DNA of 64,000 nucleotides. Origin: Nissolia schottii (Eukaryota; Streptophyta; Magnoliopsida; Fabales; Fabaceae). Shown here one piece after another: positions 12,641-23,920 of this stretch. Below the pieces are notes generated by a model. That model was given only the letters and a program-made list of their open reading frames with translations. It was not told the DNA's origin and ran no database searches. How positions within the stretch are numbered: the stretch's first letter is position 1; every line of letters starts with the position of its first letter. Position numbers and translations under genes: made by a program. The DNA lies in the NCBI GenBank assembly GCA_003254905.1, contig QANU01058261.1, positions 49,975 to 113,974 of the forward strand. Direction: 5' to 3'.

Positions 12641-13313
12641 TCATCAAGATCCAAAATATTGATCTTAGTCTTTCTTGGTTGGGGATTATTGTCCTTGAAG
12701 CCCCTTTTGGCATATTTCAGTCTAATGACAATGTACTTCTTTTGCCATATTGTTTTAGGCTTTTACCTTCCTCCGCAACTATTAACACTCCAAAATCTCA
12801 AAAGTTGGCTCATCTTTTTTGATTTATCCTAGTTAAAGACAAGATACATTATGATCTAAATAAATAATAATAATAGTAAAATAGTAATTACTTGGTTAAA
12901 TATTACCTAAGAATATAAATAAAAATTTACTAAATTTGTAATTGACAAGTAAAATGTTATCAATTTGTTCGACATTTATTCATTTAAAGTTCTCTCCTTG
13001 ACCGAAAGGAAAGAGATTTGAATTTTAACAATCTCGTGTTACATTGGTGCAATTATGCATTTTCGCACCTATAACCCTTGAATTGACCCAAATTTCTTTG
13101 CCTTTTGTCATAGCTCAACCCAACAGCAATTATTTTTGGTGTTAACAATACTTGTAGCATCTTTTTATTTAGAATGCAATGTTATTCACAGTAATCTCAG
13201 TCACTTAAATTATATTCAATTGAGCAGTGCCAAATATACAACATAATAATTGTACTGAACCTTACGTGTCAAAAACTGTTGGTTTCAACTGTACTATCGA
13301 ATTTGGATTAGGG
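12641..13313. other. intergenic spacer downstream of the TLC gene
   Basis: AT-rich sequence with no recognised gene or element. The far end of the minus-strand TLC 3' UTR could reach into it. Confidence 0.4.
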
Positions 13314-13446
13314 TTTCAAAATGAAAAGGACAGAGTTATGTTCCTTATCTTACCATTCATTTACACAGTGATGTCACGATGACATAATCTCTCCATTTAA
13401 ATGAATGATGAGATTAAGAGCATAACGCTTTCCTTTTCATTTTGAA
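13314..13446. repeat. long hairpin just downstream of the TLC stop codon
   Basis: Arms 13314-13363 and 13398-13446 are near-perfect reverse complements (about 50 nt each, roughly eight mismatches by eye). The 34-nt loop contains cacagtgatgtcacgatgac. The hairpin begins about 70 nt past the minus-strand stop codon at 13515, so it probably lies in the TLC 3' UTR and could be transcribed. It could be a small MITE or a MIRNA-like foldback; the near-equal arms without terminal insertion marks do not decide between them. Confidence 0.6.
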
Positions 13447-13514
13447 AAAGTGAAGATGTTGATCCTACTAAATCAACTAAATGGCCATCCTCATGCATCA
13501 ACATACTATTGACC

Positions 13515-16500
13515 TCACTTGCTATGTTTTGCTTTTGTAAGGGTTTTAACCATACCCTTGGCAATCTTCCAGAACCAAAATAGGTTCATCAATGACAGCA
13601 CAGGAGGCACCACGAACAAGCTGTAGAATCCCAATGGGAAGACCTGCTTCACCTGAAATAGACAAAAAATAACAAGTTTGGATCCATTTGCTAGATGACA
13701 ACTAGAGGGGTAAGAGTGAAATTATATGTGAGGGGAAACGAAAGTGGATCCTCTCAAAGTTTCAAATGACCAAGTCATGTGTTGATTTTGACGAGTAAAC
13801 CTTCAAATTCGTTCCTGGAGTTGTTAGTGTCGGTCATGTTTGTTCTCAAGTTATGAGAATAGTCATATTAGTCCCTGAGATTGTCAAAAGCCAGTCAAAT
13901 TAATTTCTAATAGAGACGAATTTAACTAATGTCAAAAGACTAACAACGTCGAAAGATTAACTTGACTAGCTTTTGGCAACTTCAGAGATTAGTGGCGACC
14001 ATTTGCATAACATGGGGACGAACTAGACTAATGCAGACAAGTCCAAGGACGAATTTAAAGGTTTACTGTGATTTCACCATTGCTTAAGAAGGTTCCCACA
14101 AGGGAATCTAATCAAGGGCAGAAAAAAACCACATGTTATATGAGATTTTCACTCAAGATCCATTCTTGAGGGAAACTGCTTGCCTCATCAAAATGAGTCC
14201 CCATGTGGTAGAAAAAGTACATGAACAGGAGAATCCTAGCAACCTGCAGAACAACAAATATGGGGATAAAGCTCAATAAGATGTGTGCAAGAACTGTCAA
14301 GAAAAGTAGATCTATGCTTCCATTACAACCCTATGAAGCACAAAAAAACCATTTTGATGGCGTGTACATGTGTCCATGTCAGACCTTGTATTACACATGT
14401 GCATGCTCAGCTTAAAAAGTGCCAGACGACATAAAGTTTATAAAAAGTAACACAACATGGTTTATTTGTTTTGAACTTTTTAAAGTAGTTTTTAATAATG
14501 AAAAGGAAAACAAAGGCAGGTCCATGCCTAACAATTTTTCAAATTCGGTGTGTTGTTTCATGTTGCATGTCCATGTCAGTGCTGCAGAGATTACAACCAC
14601 TGGTACTAAGAATCATCACTAGAACTAAGAAACATCAAATGCCACAACATCGTATGTTTGATACCATTGCTTGCTTACTTCTAATGTGCATCAAAGGATT
14701 CATTTCCCATCTGTTGTTTAAAAACAAATAACTTGCACTTAAAGCATCCTATGTTTTTTAAGTTGAACGAAATAGAAACACATACATCATTCATAATCAC
14801 ATTCATATTCTAGACAGAATAATTAACCTACCTAATTTAATGGTGTTCGCTCAAGTGAGCCACCCAAACAATGTGAACTTTATTTTAGAAAAAAAACTAA
14901 AAGAACAAAGAATGATTGAAAAACTTCTCTATAGGGATTCATATTCAGCATGCAATATGCATTTTTCATTTTGTCAGAACCCTTTTGACTATCTCTTTTA
15001 ATAATAATGTCATCATTGCTTTCTAACATGCACCTTTGGCCTGAATATGCCTCATCCAGAATCTAAAGAGGGAACTACAAAAATAAAGCACCAAAATAAA
15101 ATCGTATGCACCCATAAGCAATTCCTTCAGGTACTTATGCAACCTGTCACACAGAGTAATTCAAGATAACAAAACAACAGTTGAGATCAAGGGTATGTCT
15201 GACAGTACCAACCACCCGAAGAACAATGCAATGCCATTCCAAATGTAAAGTTTGGAGCTCTTAAGACCAGCAATATCCAAGTGCCTGTATATGTAATCAA
15301 TGTAACTAGTCAATAACTAAAAAAAAAGGTAACAAGTCAATAACCAAATGTTCATAAAAGTAAAAAGATTTCAGAACAGATTTACCATCTTAGATTTACG
15401 AAAGGAGTTGTGCTCTCCGAGAAAAGAACCATAAGTATGTAGATCTGCGCTTGACCGCTTAGCAAAGACTGGATAATCGCAAACATGGATAGCCCGTGGT
15501 GTAGAACCTAAATGTAAATCAATGAGGTTGGTTAACTTCGATATTAAGTTCAATGCATTATTAAAAAGATGTACCAAAAAACACAGCATCTGATATCATA
15601 TAATTCGTCAAACAATAGCAATAATTAAACTCAATAATATGTTTTCAACTTACATATTCCAGACCCCCTAAAGCCGGAAAATTCCAGAGAATCATTGCCA
15701 AATCTGTTAGAAAATAGCCTATAGAAATCTGGGAAAAGAGGAAAAAAAGAAAGAAAAATGAACAAATTAGGCAATTGGACAATCAGTCTTTTAATAATCG
15801 GACAAGGCCTGACACTTCTAATTTTAGGTCCCAACACGCAATATAGCTCGTACTGTTTTTACAATGCCAACTGAGCAGCGCACGATGTGAACACAAGATT
15901 CTTTCTGCATTCAAATAGCAGAAAATTCTTCCATAGACCTCTTGCACTTCTCACAAGAGCTACACAACCTTAAAATGGATGATCCAAAAGAAAAGAGGGA
16001 AGTTCATTCTTGAAAGAACTATAGCCTAAACAAATACTGGCTTCTGCTTGTTTCAGCACCTTCCTGTTTCCTCGGTACTCAAAGAAGCTTAAGAAAGAAA
16101 TTTAAATGAATATTGAATCAAAAACAGCTATGTATAACACACTCTTCCCTAATACAGCTAATAATTAGTAACAATAAATTTCCCCTTCAATAAATTTTTA
16201 ATGTTTTTTTTTTTGGTATTCAACATTGTGACCCCCATCTTTTGTCAACTTTAAATGCTCAAATTCTTACATACAAAGCCTCATTTCCATCTCTATGGTT
16301 GGTTTCTTCATTCCCTACTCAACTTTCTGACTTTCTGATTCTTCAACTTCCAATTTGTCTCATGAGAAGTTCCCAAATATTATGCTAGGTTTATTTGTAT
16401 ATATATGCAGATGGTGCTGCATCTCTCTTTCTATACGACAGAAAACTTATCTCTAAAGTTGAATTATTCACCCCAAAAATTTTTCTTGTATGAGAAAAAA

Positions 16501-18328
16501 GATAATAGAAAAATGAAGTCATTGACAATTGTAAAAATTGGTCACCTTTTAAGCCTGCATGTTATCAATTCCCTCACATGCCTCATTTTTTGCATAAATC
16601 TAGTTAGAAGAATGGAAAAGGATGTATAATAAATTGGATGTACTTAAAAAAAATCAACTTCTGTCAAAACAAAAACTTACCCCCAATACCGAATTTGAGA
16701 AAGTAGATGATCTATTAACAACTAGCTCTTCGTGTGAATCCTCATTAAACAGATCTGATAACACAAGGAGGTAAAAAGATACAACTGTCGCAAAAAGAGC
16801 ATGAAATGTTGAGAATCCCCTGCATTGCAAAATGTGTTATTGCTCAAGTAAAAAAATCAATTATGGATATAATCAATACAAACAGAAATCATTGTGCAAA
16901 GGGATTTTACCGGTTATTCCATTCAATTTTCTGTGCACTGCTCAGTTTGCCATAACTTGAGAACAACAGAGAACTCAGAGCAGCAGTCAATCTATAAACC
17001 TTCAAGAAGAAAGTTAAAAGAATCAAGTTTAAAATAGTTAAAGAAAGTAATCCGAGTACGACACCACGACTAGGACTTTTTAAACGAGAGAACAAATTGA
17101 AAAAGGAGTGAAAGCACACTTAGTGTACATATAAACCTAAAAATTTAGAATTTGACTTCATTCTTAATTTACCCTCTCAAAAAACCAAAAGAGTGAAGCC
17201 TGGGGATCTGAAGCTACAGTAACAAATAGTTGCAGCTCATTTCATCCTAGACCAAGACACAGTCAATTGAAGAGCCTTTCCAGGTGGTTAGTAAGTCCCA
17301 ATCCAACAGGACATGAGAGCCGTATAGCAACATACACTCACTCATTGGAAGTTTAAAATATTAAGTATATAGAAGAATTGGGTGAATGTAGTAAAAGGCG
17401 CTAAACAGTATAGCTAAATACCGTCGTCAATTGTTTCGTTGACAACTTAATCAAATCTTTTGCCAACTAGTAAAACCTTAAATTTTTCTTTGGAATTGTT
17501 AAAGGAATGGTGTCATCATCTTTGAAAAATTATTTCGGGAGCAAAAATAAATACTTAAAAACAAAAACAAAACCATACATCTTTGAACTGAAGTAGCAAA
17601 TAGAGCAATTAAAAAGAAATAAATATTCCCAGACCTAGAGCAAGCCCAATTGCAATTTCAGTCCAAGGACGTCCCAAAACTACTCACTTACAAATAGCTC
17701 TGTCATAAAAGTGCAAAAAGATACAAGATGTCCCATTCAAATGGAAGTTTATATGTTGTTGCTTCACCAATGAGACCATAAATCACATGAAACCAAGTTA
17801 TATTATAGGTAACATCATTATGAAGAATACCTACTCTTCAAATTACATCCAAAACCACACATAAAGAAATGTCCAAAAACTAGAAGTGATTCCTACAGTA
17901 TGACCTTCACATTCCATAACAGATCCTGCTTTTTTTGCAATAATATTCGCTCCCTAGTATTTCTTCTGTTTAATCCTTCGCACAAGTTAAACCTAGATCA
18001 ATTCAAGAAAAGGAATACCCCACACCATGCCAAAAACAAAAAAAAAACAAAAAGTTTCTTCCTTCTGATGTTTTAAAAAAATGAAATTCTGCATTTCTGC
18101 CTCCTCCATCAAGACTTCAAATTCCTAATTTGATTTTGTTGAGACATTTGCAACATTAAAATCCACTCATAAACTCATGAAACAATTCATTTGACGTTGA
18201 CTTACAATGGCACAGAAGATGATGCCAGTGAAGACAGATGCCAGCCACTGAATCTCTTTGCTTGCAGTAGCAAAGTCATAAGAGGAAACAGAACCAGCCA
18301 AGAAGCCAAAGGAAACTGCAAGTCCCAT
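13515..18328 (-). CDS. TLC-domain (TRAM/LAG1/CLN8) multi-pass membrane protein
   Basis: Eight coding exons on the minus strand: 18206-18328, 16911-16999, 16681-16819, 15654-15728, 15386-15507, 15209-15284, 14184-14243 and 13515-13652. Phases agree throughout and give 273 aa, the size of plant TMEM56/TLCD4-like proteins such as Arabidopsis At1g31300. Recognisable blocks are KIEWNNRGFSTFHALF, GYFLTDLAMILWNFPALGG, HHGLSMFAIIQSLLSG, LFSESTTPFVNLRW, LDIAGLKSSKLY and YHMGTHFDE. These include the conserved His pair and the SE.TTPF.NLRW signature of the family. The start is the first ATG in exon 18206-18370; a non-coding leader exon lies upstream. All introns are GT-AG except the last (13653-14183), whose donor is GC (gatgag then gcaagc). 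TLC proteins sit in ER or plasma membranes and affect lipid handling; the substrate of this subgroup is not settled. Confidence 0.92.
13794..14067. mobile_element. MITE in the last intron of the TLC gene
   Basis: The terminal inverted repeats read agtaaaccttcaaattcgt on the left and acgaatttaaaggtttact on the right, at the outer ends of a 274-bp unit. The interior has phrases of the kind ttagtccctgagattgtcaaaagccag and its rough complement. Non-coding. It lies wholly inside the GC-AG intron 13653-14183 and makes up half of it. A weakly similar block occurs at about 43310-43490. Confidence 0.6.
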
Positions 18329-19046
18329 CCAATCTCCCCCTCTTTGAAAAACCACTAAATCAGACCAAAACTGCATCAAAAGGAATTAAATTATGCATGA
18401 GTGCCACAGCTCAAAGACAAGTGTATTGATTGAGAGTTAAGTAATCTACCCTCAACAGGCAACTGAAGTATAAGAAACAAACTAATAAATTAAATTAAAT
18501 TAAATTAAACTATAAAAAAAAACCCATGATCCATAAGAAACGTAATCTACAAAACAAAATAGTCATAATATTTTTTTGTCCATTTCATGGACTTTGATTT
18601 CACCACCAGTTGACTAGCCAATAAAAAACAACCAAACCCCACAACAACAACAACAACAACAAAAAACAAGTACGACAATTGAAATAAAAAAACGGAATTT
18701 GATCAGAAATGATTACTAAAACACTGAAAATAACAGTACTTATCACATTAAAAAGCCAGAAAGTGTTCATTCATGGTTACCCCCCAAGAACAACAACAAC
18801 AACAGAAAGGGACCAACAGGCAAAGAAACAAACACAAGAGCTGCAACAAGAAGAAGAAGAAGAAGAAGAATCAGTGGAACAACAAACACCAAACAAAGGG
18901 GAAACGTGGTAAAATAGATATAAAAAAAGGGCAATAAAAAAACCAAAAATAAAAAATAGAAAGAAAAGGAACATTCAATTCAAGCTTGATGATACTTCAG
19001 AGAGAGAGAGAGAGAAATAAATAAACAAACAAACAAACAAACCAAC

Positions 19047-19200
19047 CTGGGAGGGAGAGAGAGAGAGAGAGAGAGAGAAGGACCAATGAACGAGGGAAGG
19101 AGGAGAAAGAGTGCGGTAGATGCTTGCTGCTAAAGAGGAGCCATACTCTTTGTACGCAGAAGGCAGCAACAACAAGTCCTCGCTCACTCACTCTTCTACC
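19047..19200 (-). promoter_or_regulatory. 5' leader exon of the TLC gene with a CT-rich tract
   Basis: On the minus strand this segment ends in ctccctcccag followed by gttggt, a good splice donor. It would join the acceptor after ttgatgcag before 18370, 42 nt upstream of the chosen ATG. It carries a (CT)n run (19056-19078 on the + strand as GA), common in plant 5' UTRs, and an upstream ATG (agtatggctcc). A second GA/CT run at 18998-19016 lies just inside the leader intron. The transcription start near 19200 is a guess. Confidence 0.55.
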
Positions 19201-20100
19201 CTTCCATCCTATTCACCCTCCGGTCTTCTAGAAGTTATTTTCTTACCGTACGTTAATACTGCTGCTACCATATTATTATAATTATTATATATACTCCATC
19301 TCCATTATTGATACTGCATTAAAGGACACTAAGAGTGATCATGTTTGTTACAAATTAAACGTGCGTCCCACGCATCCCTGATGTAATTAATTTCGATCAA
19401 ATTATTTTTTTTTAAATGAAAAACATGAGAATGGTAAAGACATGTTATTTACATCTTTTTTTTTCAAGGTTTAGTTTAAAAATTATTCTTATTTCACGTG
19501 TTACTCTGTTTTAGAAGGTACACTAGTTAATTTAAAAGTTGTCTCGAAATATGATAAATTAAAATGTTTTTCTTTTGTGGTTGTTTAAATACCTTATATA
19601 GTAAATATTCTGTGTTATTTAATTTATTTATTTTTGAGCTTACGATGCACTTCTCTACAAATATTACATTAAAAAATATTAATTTATTACATTAAATCAT
19701 ATAATCCATTAATATGTCATATTAAATCATGAAATGATAACAAAATATGATGAATTTAGTTGTAAAAATTATAAAAAATAGATAAATTTAATAGAATGTG
19801 GTATTTACTCTATCGAGTATTTGAGAAACCACTTTTTTTTTCACTTTATCTCATTCTCCAAATATGTTAACGCTGTGTTAGCTTTAAGTTAATGATTAAT
19901 TTAACCTATTTTTAATAACCTTAAATACTAATTTGATATTTTTCTTGATTTGAAGATAAATTTTACCAACCCAGTCAACCTTAAAAAAAACTAGATTATG
20001 TCTGTTGGAGATTAAGAATGACGTGGCATAACAAGTACCATTATATAAAATAAAATAAAGAATCGATCTTATCATGAAGATGTTTTGTATAAGAGTTCTG
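19201..20100. other. TLC promoter side and AT-rich spacer
   Basis: The first few hundred bases should hold the minus-strand TLC promoter. The rest is very AT-rich spacer with one MITE remnant (19625-19833, listed separately). No coding sequence was recognised. Confidence 0.4.
19625..19833. mobile_element. MITE family 3, truncated copy
   Basis: The sequence tacaaatattacattaaaaa, the following ttaaatcatataatccatta stretch and the end gtatttgagaaaccact match the right halves of the elements at 48103-48466 and 52852-53240. The left terminal part is not clearly present, so this copy looks truncated. Confidence 0.5.
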
Positions 20101-20312
20101 CTATATGTACACCAAAAATTATACACCATACATATACCCCGTACTTATATACATAAAGTTTGTGTTTTAACTCATGTAATGTTTGTGCACTTAATTAAGT
20201 ATAGTTGAGAATATCATTTACAAGTTTGTAATGTTTGTGCACTCGTGAGAATAAAGTTTGTGCATTATCAATAGTGTATGTATGAGTGTATAAAATTGGG
20301 TGTACATGTAGT
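20101..20312. mobile_element. MITE with TGTACACC-type termini, short copy
   Basis: The left end reads ctatatgtacaccaaaaatt and the right end, reverse-complemented, ctacatgtacacccaatttt; the similarity continues through atacacc and catacata blocks. The 212-bp interior repeats aaagtttgtg/atgtttgtgcac phrases. The same termini bound the 1-kb element at 28040-29042. Confidence 0.6.
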
Positions 20313-21589
20313 ATTTTTGTTTGTACAAACATAAATTTAGTGTCTCACATTTAGGTACACTAACACAAAATTGGTAAAACTTACAAACATGTGATTATAT
20401 TTTAAACAAAGTTTGATTGTTCCACGTTTTTTTTAAATATGACCTAAATCTAAATTAATTTTAAATTTGTGTCCACACCAAAATTCGTCGTATTTCATCC
20501 GATTATTAGCATGATTTCTATAAAGAAAAATGTGTTACATGTTTCAGCTTGGGTAATATTTCGGTACGTGAGTTGTCGTGCTAATATATAATGAAAGATT
20601 CCTTTTAAGTCTCAATATTTTGAATTTGAAATTACTTCAGTTATAATATTTTAAATTTTCACATCAATTTTATTATTTTATCTCTTAATAATCGTAATTT
20701 ATTTAATTCTTTTCTATAAATTAATATTTGAGATTAATTTTTATGTACAACAATGTAAAAAAAAATTTACAATATCATCAAATCATGTAATTTTTTTTGT
20801 TTTTTTTTACGAGAATCAAATCATGTAGTTTAACATACTTTTAAAAGTAGTGTCAGTGATCTTTAATATGATGACGATGGTTTAATCTAAACAAAAAAAA
20901 AGTTATTTACTTACAATATGAAAATCAAGATTTCAAATCTTAAAATTCACTTGATTTGCATAAATAAAATTAGGGTTAAACTAACAAGTACCTTAAGGGC
21001 ACTGATTAAGTGACTTAAAATGGAATATGTTGAGGTTTTCAATGCTTTTGATGCATTGAACAATTCAAATTTTAATTTTGGATTAATACCTTATTTGGTC
21101 TCAGGACTTTACCCTTTTGCCCTACTTGGTCCCTCAACTTAAAAAAATGACAGGTTAGTCATTGCACTTTGAAAATGTTTGACCCATTGGTCCATCCATC
21201 CATTAGACTCGTAACAGTTGTTGACGTGTCTGTTAACAACACTATTTTCTCTCTCTCCTCTCTCCTAGTCATTCCCAAATCGACGTCGTTTTGATGGTCT
21301 AGAAACCAACCTGGCCAAAAATGTCTAGGGACTACTTAGTCGCTGCACCCACCACCACTTTCTCCACTTTGACCTTGAGCTCACCACCACGCCCACCCTC
21401 ATTCTCACCACCACCGCCATTTATACCATATTCCCACTACCATTCACCACTATACTCACACCCCACTTCCACCGCTACAACACCTCCTATACCTATCACC
21501 ACCACAAGAGCATCCATCATTCCCACCATCACCACCGCACACCATTCTAACCATGATTGTAGTGGCAAAAGATGATATAAAAGTTACTC
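20313..21589. other. AT-rich spacer with an unclassified dispersed-repeat block
   Basis: 20313-21060 shows nothing recognisable. From about 21080 to 21240 there are 'tggtctcaggac ... tggtccctcaac' phrases of a type dispersed in many plant genomes. 21340-21560 is a CA-rich low-complexity stretch (accaccac, ttcccacc). An open frame at 21321-21575 is only a translation of that simple sequence. Confidence 0.4.
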
Positions 21590-22074
21590 TACCCCCAAGT
21601 TCTTCTAGGACCTTGCTGCTGCCTCGAATTCTCTCCTGTACTGGGCCACGCCTTCTACCTGCTTCACTTCCAATAGTGGTGCCATGGGATTAAGAGCAGC
21701 CCCTGGTTGGAATCATTTGAGTAAATCCTCCCTAAATCGTCTCCAATTTAGGAATAGTGTATGCTCTTCCCACCATTCCATCCATGTGAGGGCTTCTACG
21801 TCTAAGGCCAATGTGACCATATCCATCTTGTCCTGCGGGGCTGCCTAGGTGACACGGAAATACCTTTCCATTTTTACCAACCAATCACACGCACACTCTC
21901 TTGAAAAAATTGGGATATCCAATTTTCGATTGGCATCAAACTGCCTCGGCTCTGGTTCCTCTTCCTCTTTCCGTTCCTATCCACCTCCTCCTCCTAAACC
22001 CTCTCCATCACCCATGTTCAAGTCGCCAATGTTGCTTCCCGGTGGCTACTATGGCAGCATGTCCTTAATCTGCC

Positions 22075-23085
22075 CATGGTTATCCAAATCGCATGTTAAC
22101 TCATAAACTCGTACGAGTTTACATTCCTAGATAGTAAAATCGAGCTAACTCGCATGTAAACTCATTTTTGGGTAAACTCGGGTAAACTCGTGTAAACTAG
22201 CATAAAATCGCGAGTTTACTACCGAGTTCACGAGTTTACCAAATTGTGGGTTTTTTTTAAGAACAAAGCAAGCGAAACAATGTCGTCATTTTGCACATCT
22301 CTAAGGTTTTTAGATTTAGGATGTTTAGTGTTTTAGAGTTGTCATTCATAGTTGCGCCTGCAATCGTGCTCCGTTGTGCTCCTCCATCGTGCTCCATCGC
22401 TAATCCATCGCATGTATTCCATCCTTTGCTCAAAGATCTTTCCTACCAAGGTGCGTGGCCTCTACATCGCTATCTGTGCTTTAGTGTTTTGGATTGGAGA
22501 CATCATCGTCACATACTTGCTTCTTGTGATGCTCAGTACTATGGGACTCGCTGGTATCTTCGGTGTTTATGTTGTTGTGTGTGTCATCTCCTTGATATTT
22601 GTATTCTTAAAGGTTCCAGAAACAAAAGGCATGCCCCTCGAAGTCATCACCAAGCTTAAGTGAGTGACATTGTTCCAAAAACAAAGGTTGTTGGTCGAAG
22701 TAGACTACTTCTGTCAATTCTTTATATACATTTGCTATGTTGGTTGCTCAACACACCGTCTCTCTCTTATGTTGATAGATTTTGTTTGTCATTAAGTTTA
22801 TGTGGAGGATGATATGTTCTGGTTCAAACATATGTATTATGTATTATGTATGAATTAAACTTAAAACTCATATTTCATCTTTATTTGTGCTTTGTTATGG
22901 AGTTAAAAGTATTTATGAATTTCAAGTTTTATTAAATATATTTTTGTAGCATAATAGTTTTTTAAAATATTTTTTTAACATTTTTTAATAATAGGTAAAC
23001 TCGTACGAATTAATGATCTGAGTTTACGATCCGAGTTTACGGAGGCTTCACAAGTTTACTTAAACTCTCGAGTTTAATAACCTTG
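22075..23085. mobile_element. non-autonomous hAT-like transposon carrying a host gene fragment
   Basis: The ends read CATGGTTAT on the left and, reverse-complemented, CAAGGTTAT on the right. The flanking 8-bp sequences are aatctgcc (22067-22074) and aaactgcc (23086-23093), 7 of 8 identical, the target duplication size of hAT elements. Both subterminal regions are crowded with gtaaactcg/cgagtttac motifs in both orientations (22100-22240 and 22994-23075), as seen for transposase-binding arrays. No transposase is encoded. The interior carries a piece of a tonoplast sugar transporter gene. Confidence 0.65.
22424..22663 (+). pseudogene. captured fragment of a tonoplast monosaccharide transporter (TST/TMT) gene
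   Basis: The frame reads KIFPTKVRGLYIAICALVFW, then IGDIIVTY, MGLAGIFGVYVVVCVISLIF and VFLKVPETKGMPLEVITK before a stop at 22661-22663. This is the C-terminal end of plant tonoplast monosaccharide transporters, including the PETKGMPLEVI signature after the last membrane helix. It ends early, in place of the usual EFFSVGA-type tail. The other roughly 650 residues are absent, so it cannot transport sugar. Sequence after the stop may be captured 3' UTR. It lies wholly within the hAT element. Confidence 0.8.
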
Positions 23086-23231
23086 AAACTGCCTCAAAAG
23101 TTCAAACGTGTTAGCCTGAGATTCATTTACCTCATCCATCTGCCTCTCTGATGCGTCTAACCTGGCCTCTTCATAGCGGCACGTGTGGAAACCATGCACA
23201 TTCCTCCTAGGATCAATGCTTTGATACCAAT

Positions 23232-23665
23232 TGTAAGAACTAGTACCAATGGGAAAAACTTACTGAAATGGTGTTGATTTTATTTAATAGTGCAAAAATT
23301 TCAATAGGGAATTTTTGAGTCAGAACCGAAACAAAATGGCCAAAAGAGCTAAAAATTAATGGACAGAAAAATAAAAATAATCTAAAAATTAAGAATCCCT
23401 TGATTATCTTAATCTACTCAAGTCCTAAATGAATTTCTCCTTCCCCATGATCTCACTTATAATAATCCATGGGAAGGAATCAAGGAACTAAGCATATTAT
23501 TTTCTCCAAAAAATCCTCCATTCCTAATTTGTCTTAACTAATTTATTCTTTCCTAACAAATCCTGATTTATCTCTAACAAATCAGATTTTATTCCTCTTC
23601 TAGAATAGTGATGCAGAAAAGGAACTATTTCCTTTCCATTTCGGTTAAAAGCTCGGTCTGTAACA
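23232..23665 (-). repeat. 5' LTR of the gypsy-type remnant
   Basis: On the minus strand it starts TGTTACAGACC and ends TTCTTACA, about 434 bp, and is followed after two bases by the primer binding site. No matching partner LTR is in the window. Confidence 0.65.
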
Positions 23666-23920
23666 CAAAACATGCAAATAAGCCTCTAAATAGCATAGGA
23701 AAATTCAAAAAGCAAATAGCATTCATCCAGTAGCTATTATTAACATGCTTCTGCTTCAAGCACTAATGTCTAATAAAACTGAAATCTCAAATCAAAGGAA
23801 AACTGCAAACCAGAAAGGCTCTTCTGGCCAAAACATATTTACAAAGCACTCAAGCTTATTACATTGTCCGAATCAGCTTGAGCGCAACTAAGGAAGGGCT
23901 TATTTTTTTCATCATGATCT

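Larger units (their letters stand above)
21590..23665 (-). mobile_element. Ty3/gypsy-type LTR retrotransposon remnant, split by a hAT element
   Basis: Read on the minus strand: an LTR (23232-23665), a primer binding site (23218-23229, tggtatcaaagc, one mismatch from the initiator-Met complement) and then a broken gag-like frame. Fragments include DANRKLDIPIFSRE and DWLVKMERYFRVT, then TLALDVEALTWMEWW and QYRREFEAAARS, with several stops. The gag portion resumes on the other side of a 1-kb hAT insertion (22075-23085). No pol domain or second LTR is present, so the element is a dead 5' fragment. Confidence 0.7.

Noticed and set aside
15066..15150. Possible extra TLC exon on the minus strand (LHKYLKELLMGAYDF...)
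   Set aside because: The frame is open, but the segment has no place in the family alignment; exon 15209-15284 joins 14184-14243 directly in phase 0.
18777..19191. Minus-strand frames of 64-70 aa rich in Ser/Leu/Phe
   Set aside because: They are translations of CT/GA-rich leader and intron sequence of the TLC gene.
21321..21575. Pro/Thr/Ser-rich frame
   Set aside because: Low-complexity CA-rich repeat DNA; no gene-like features outside the repeat.
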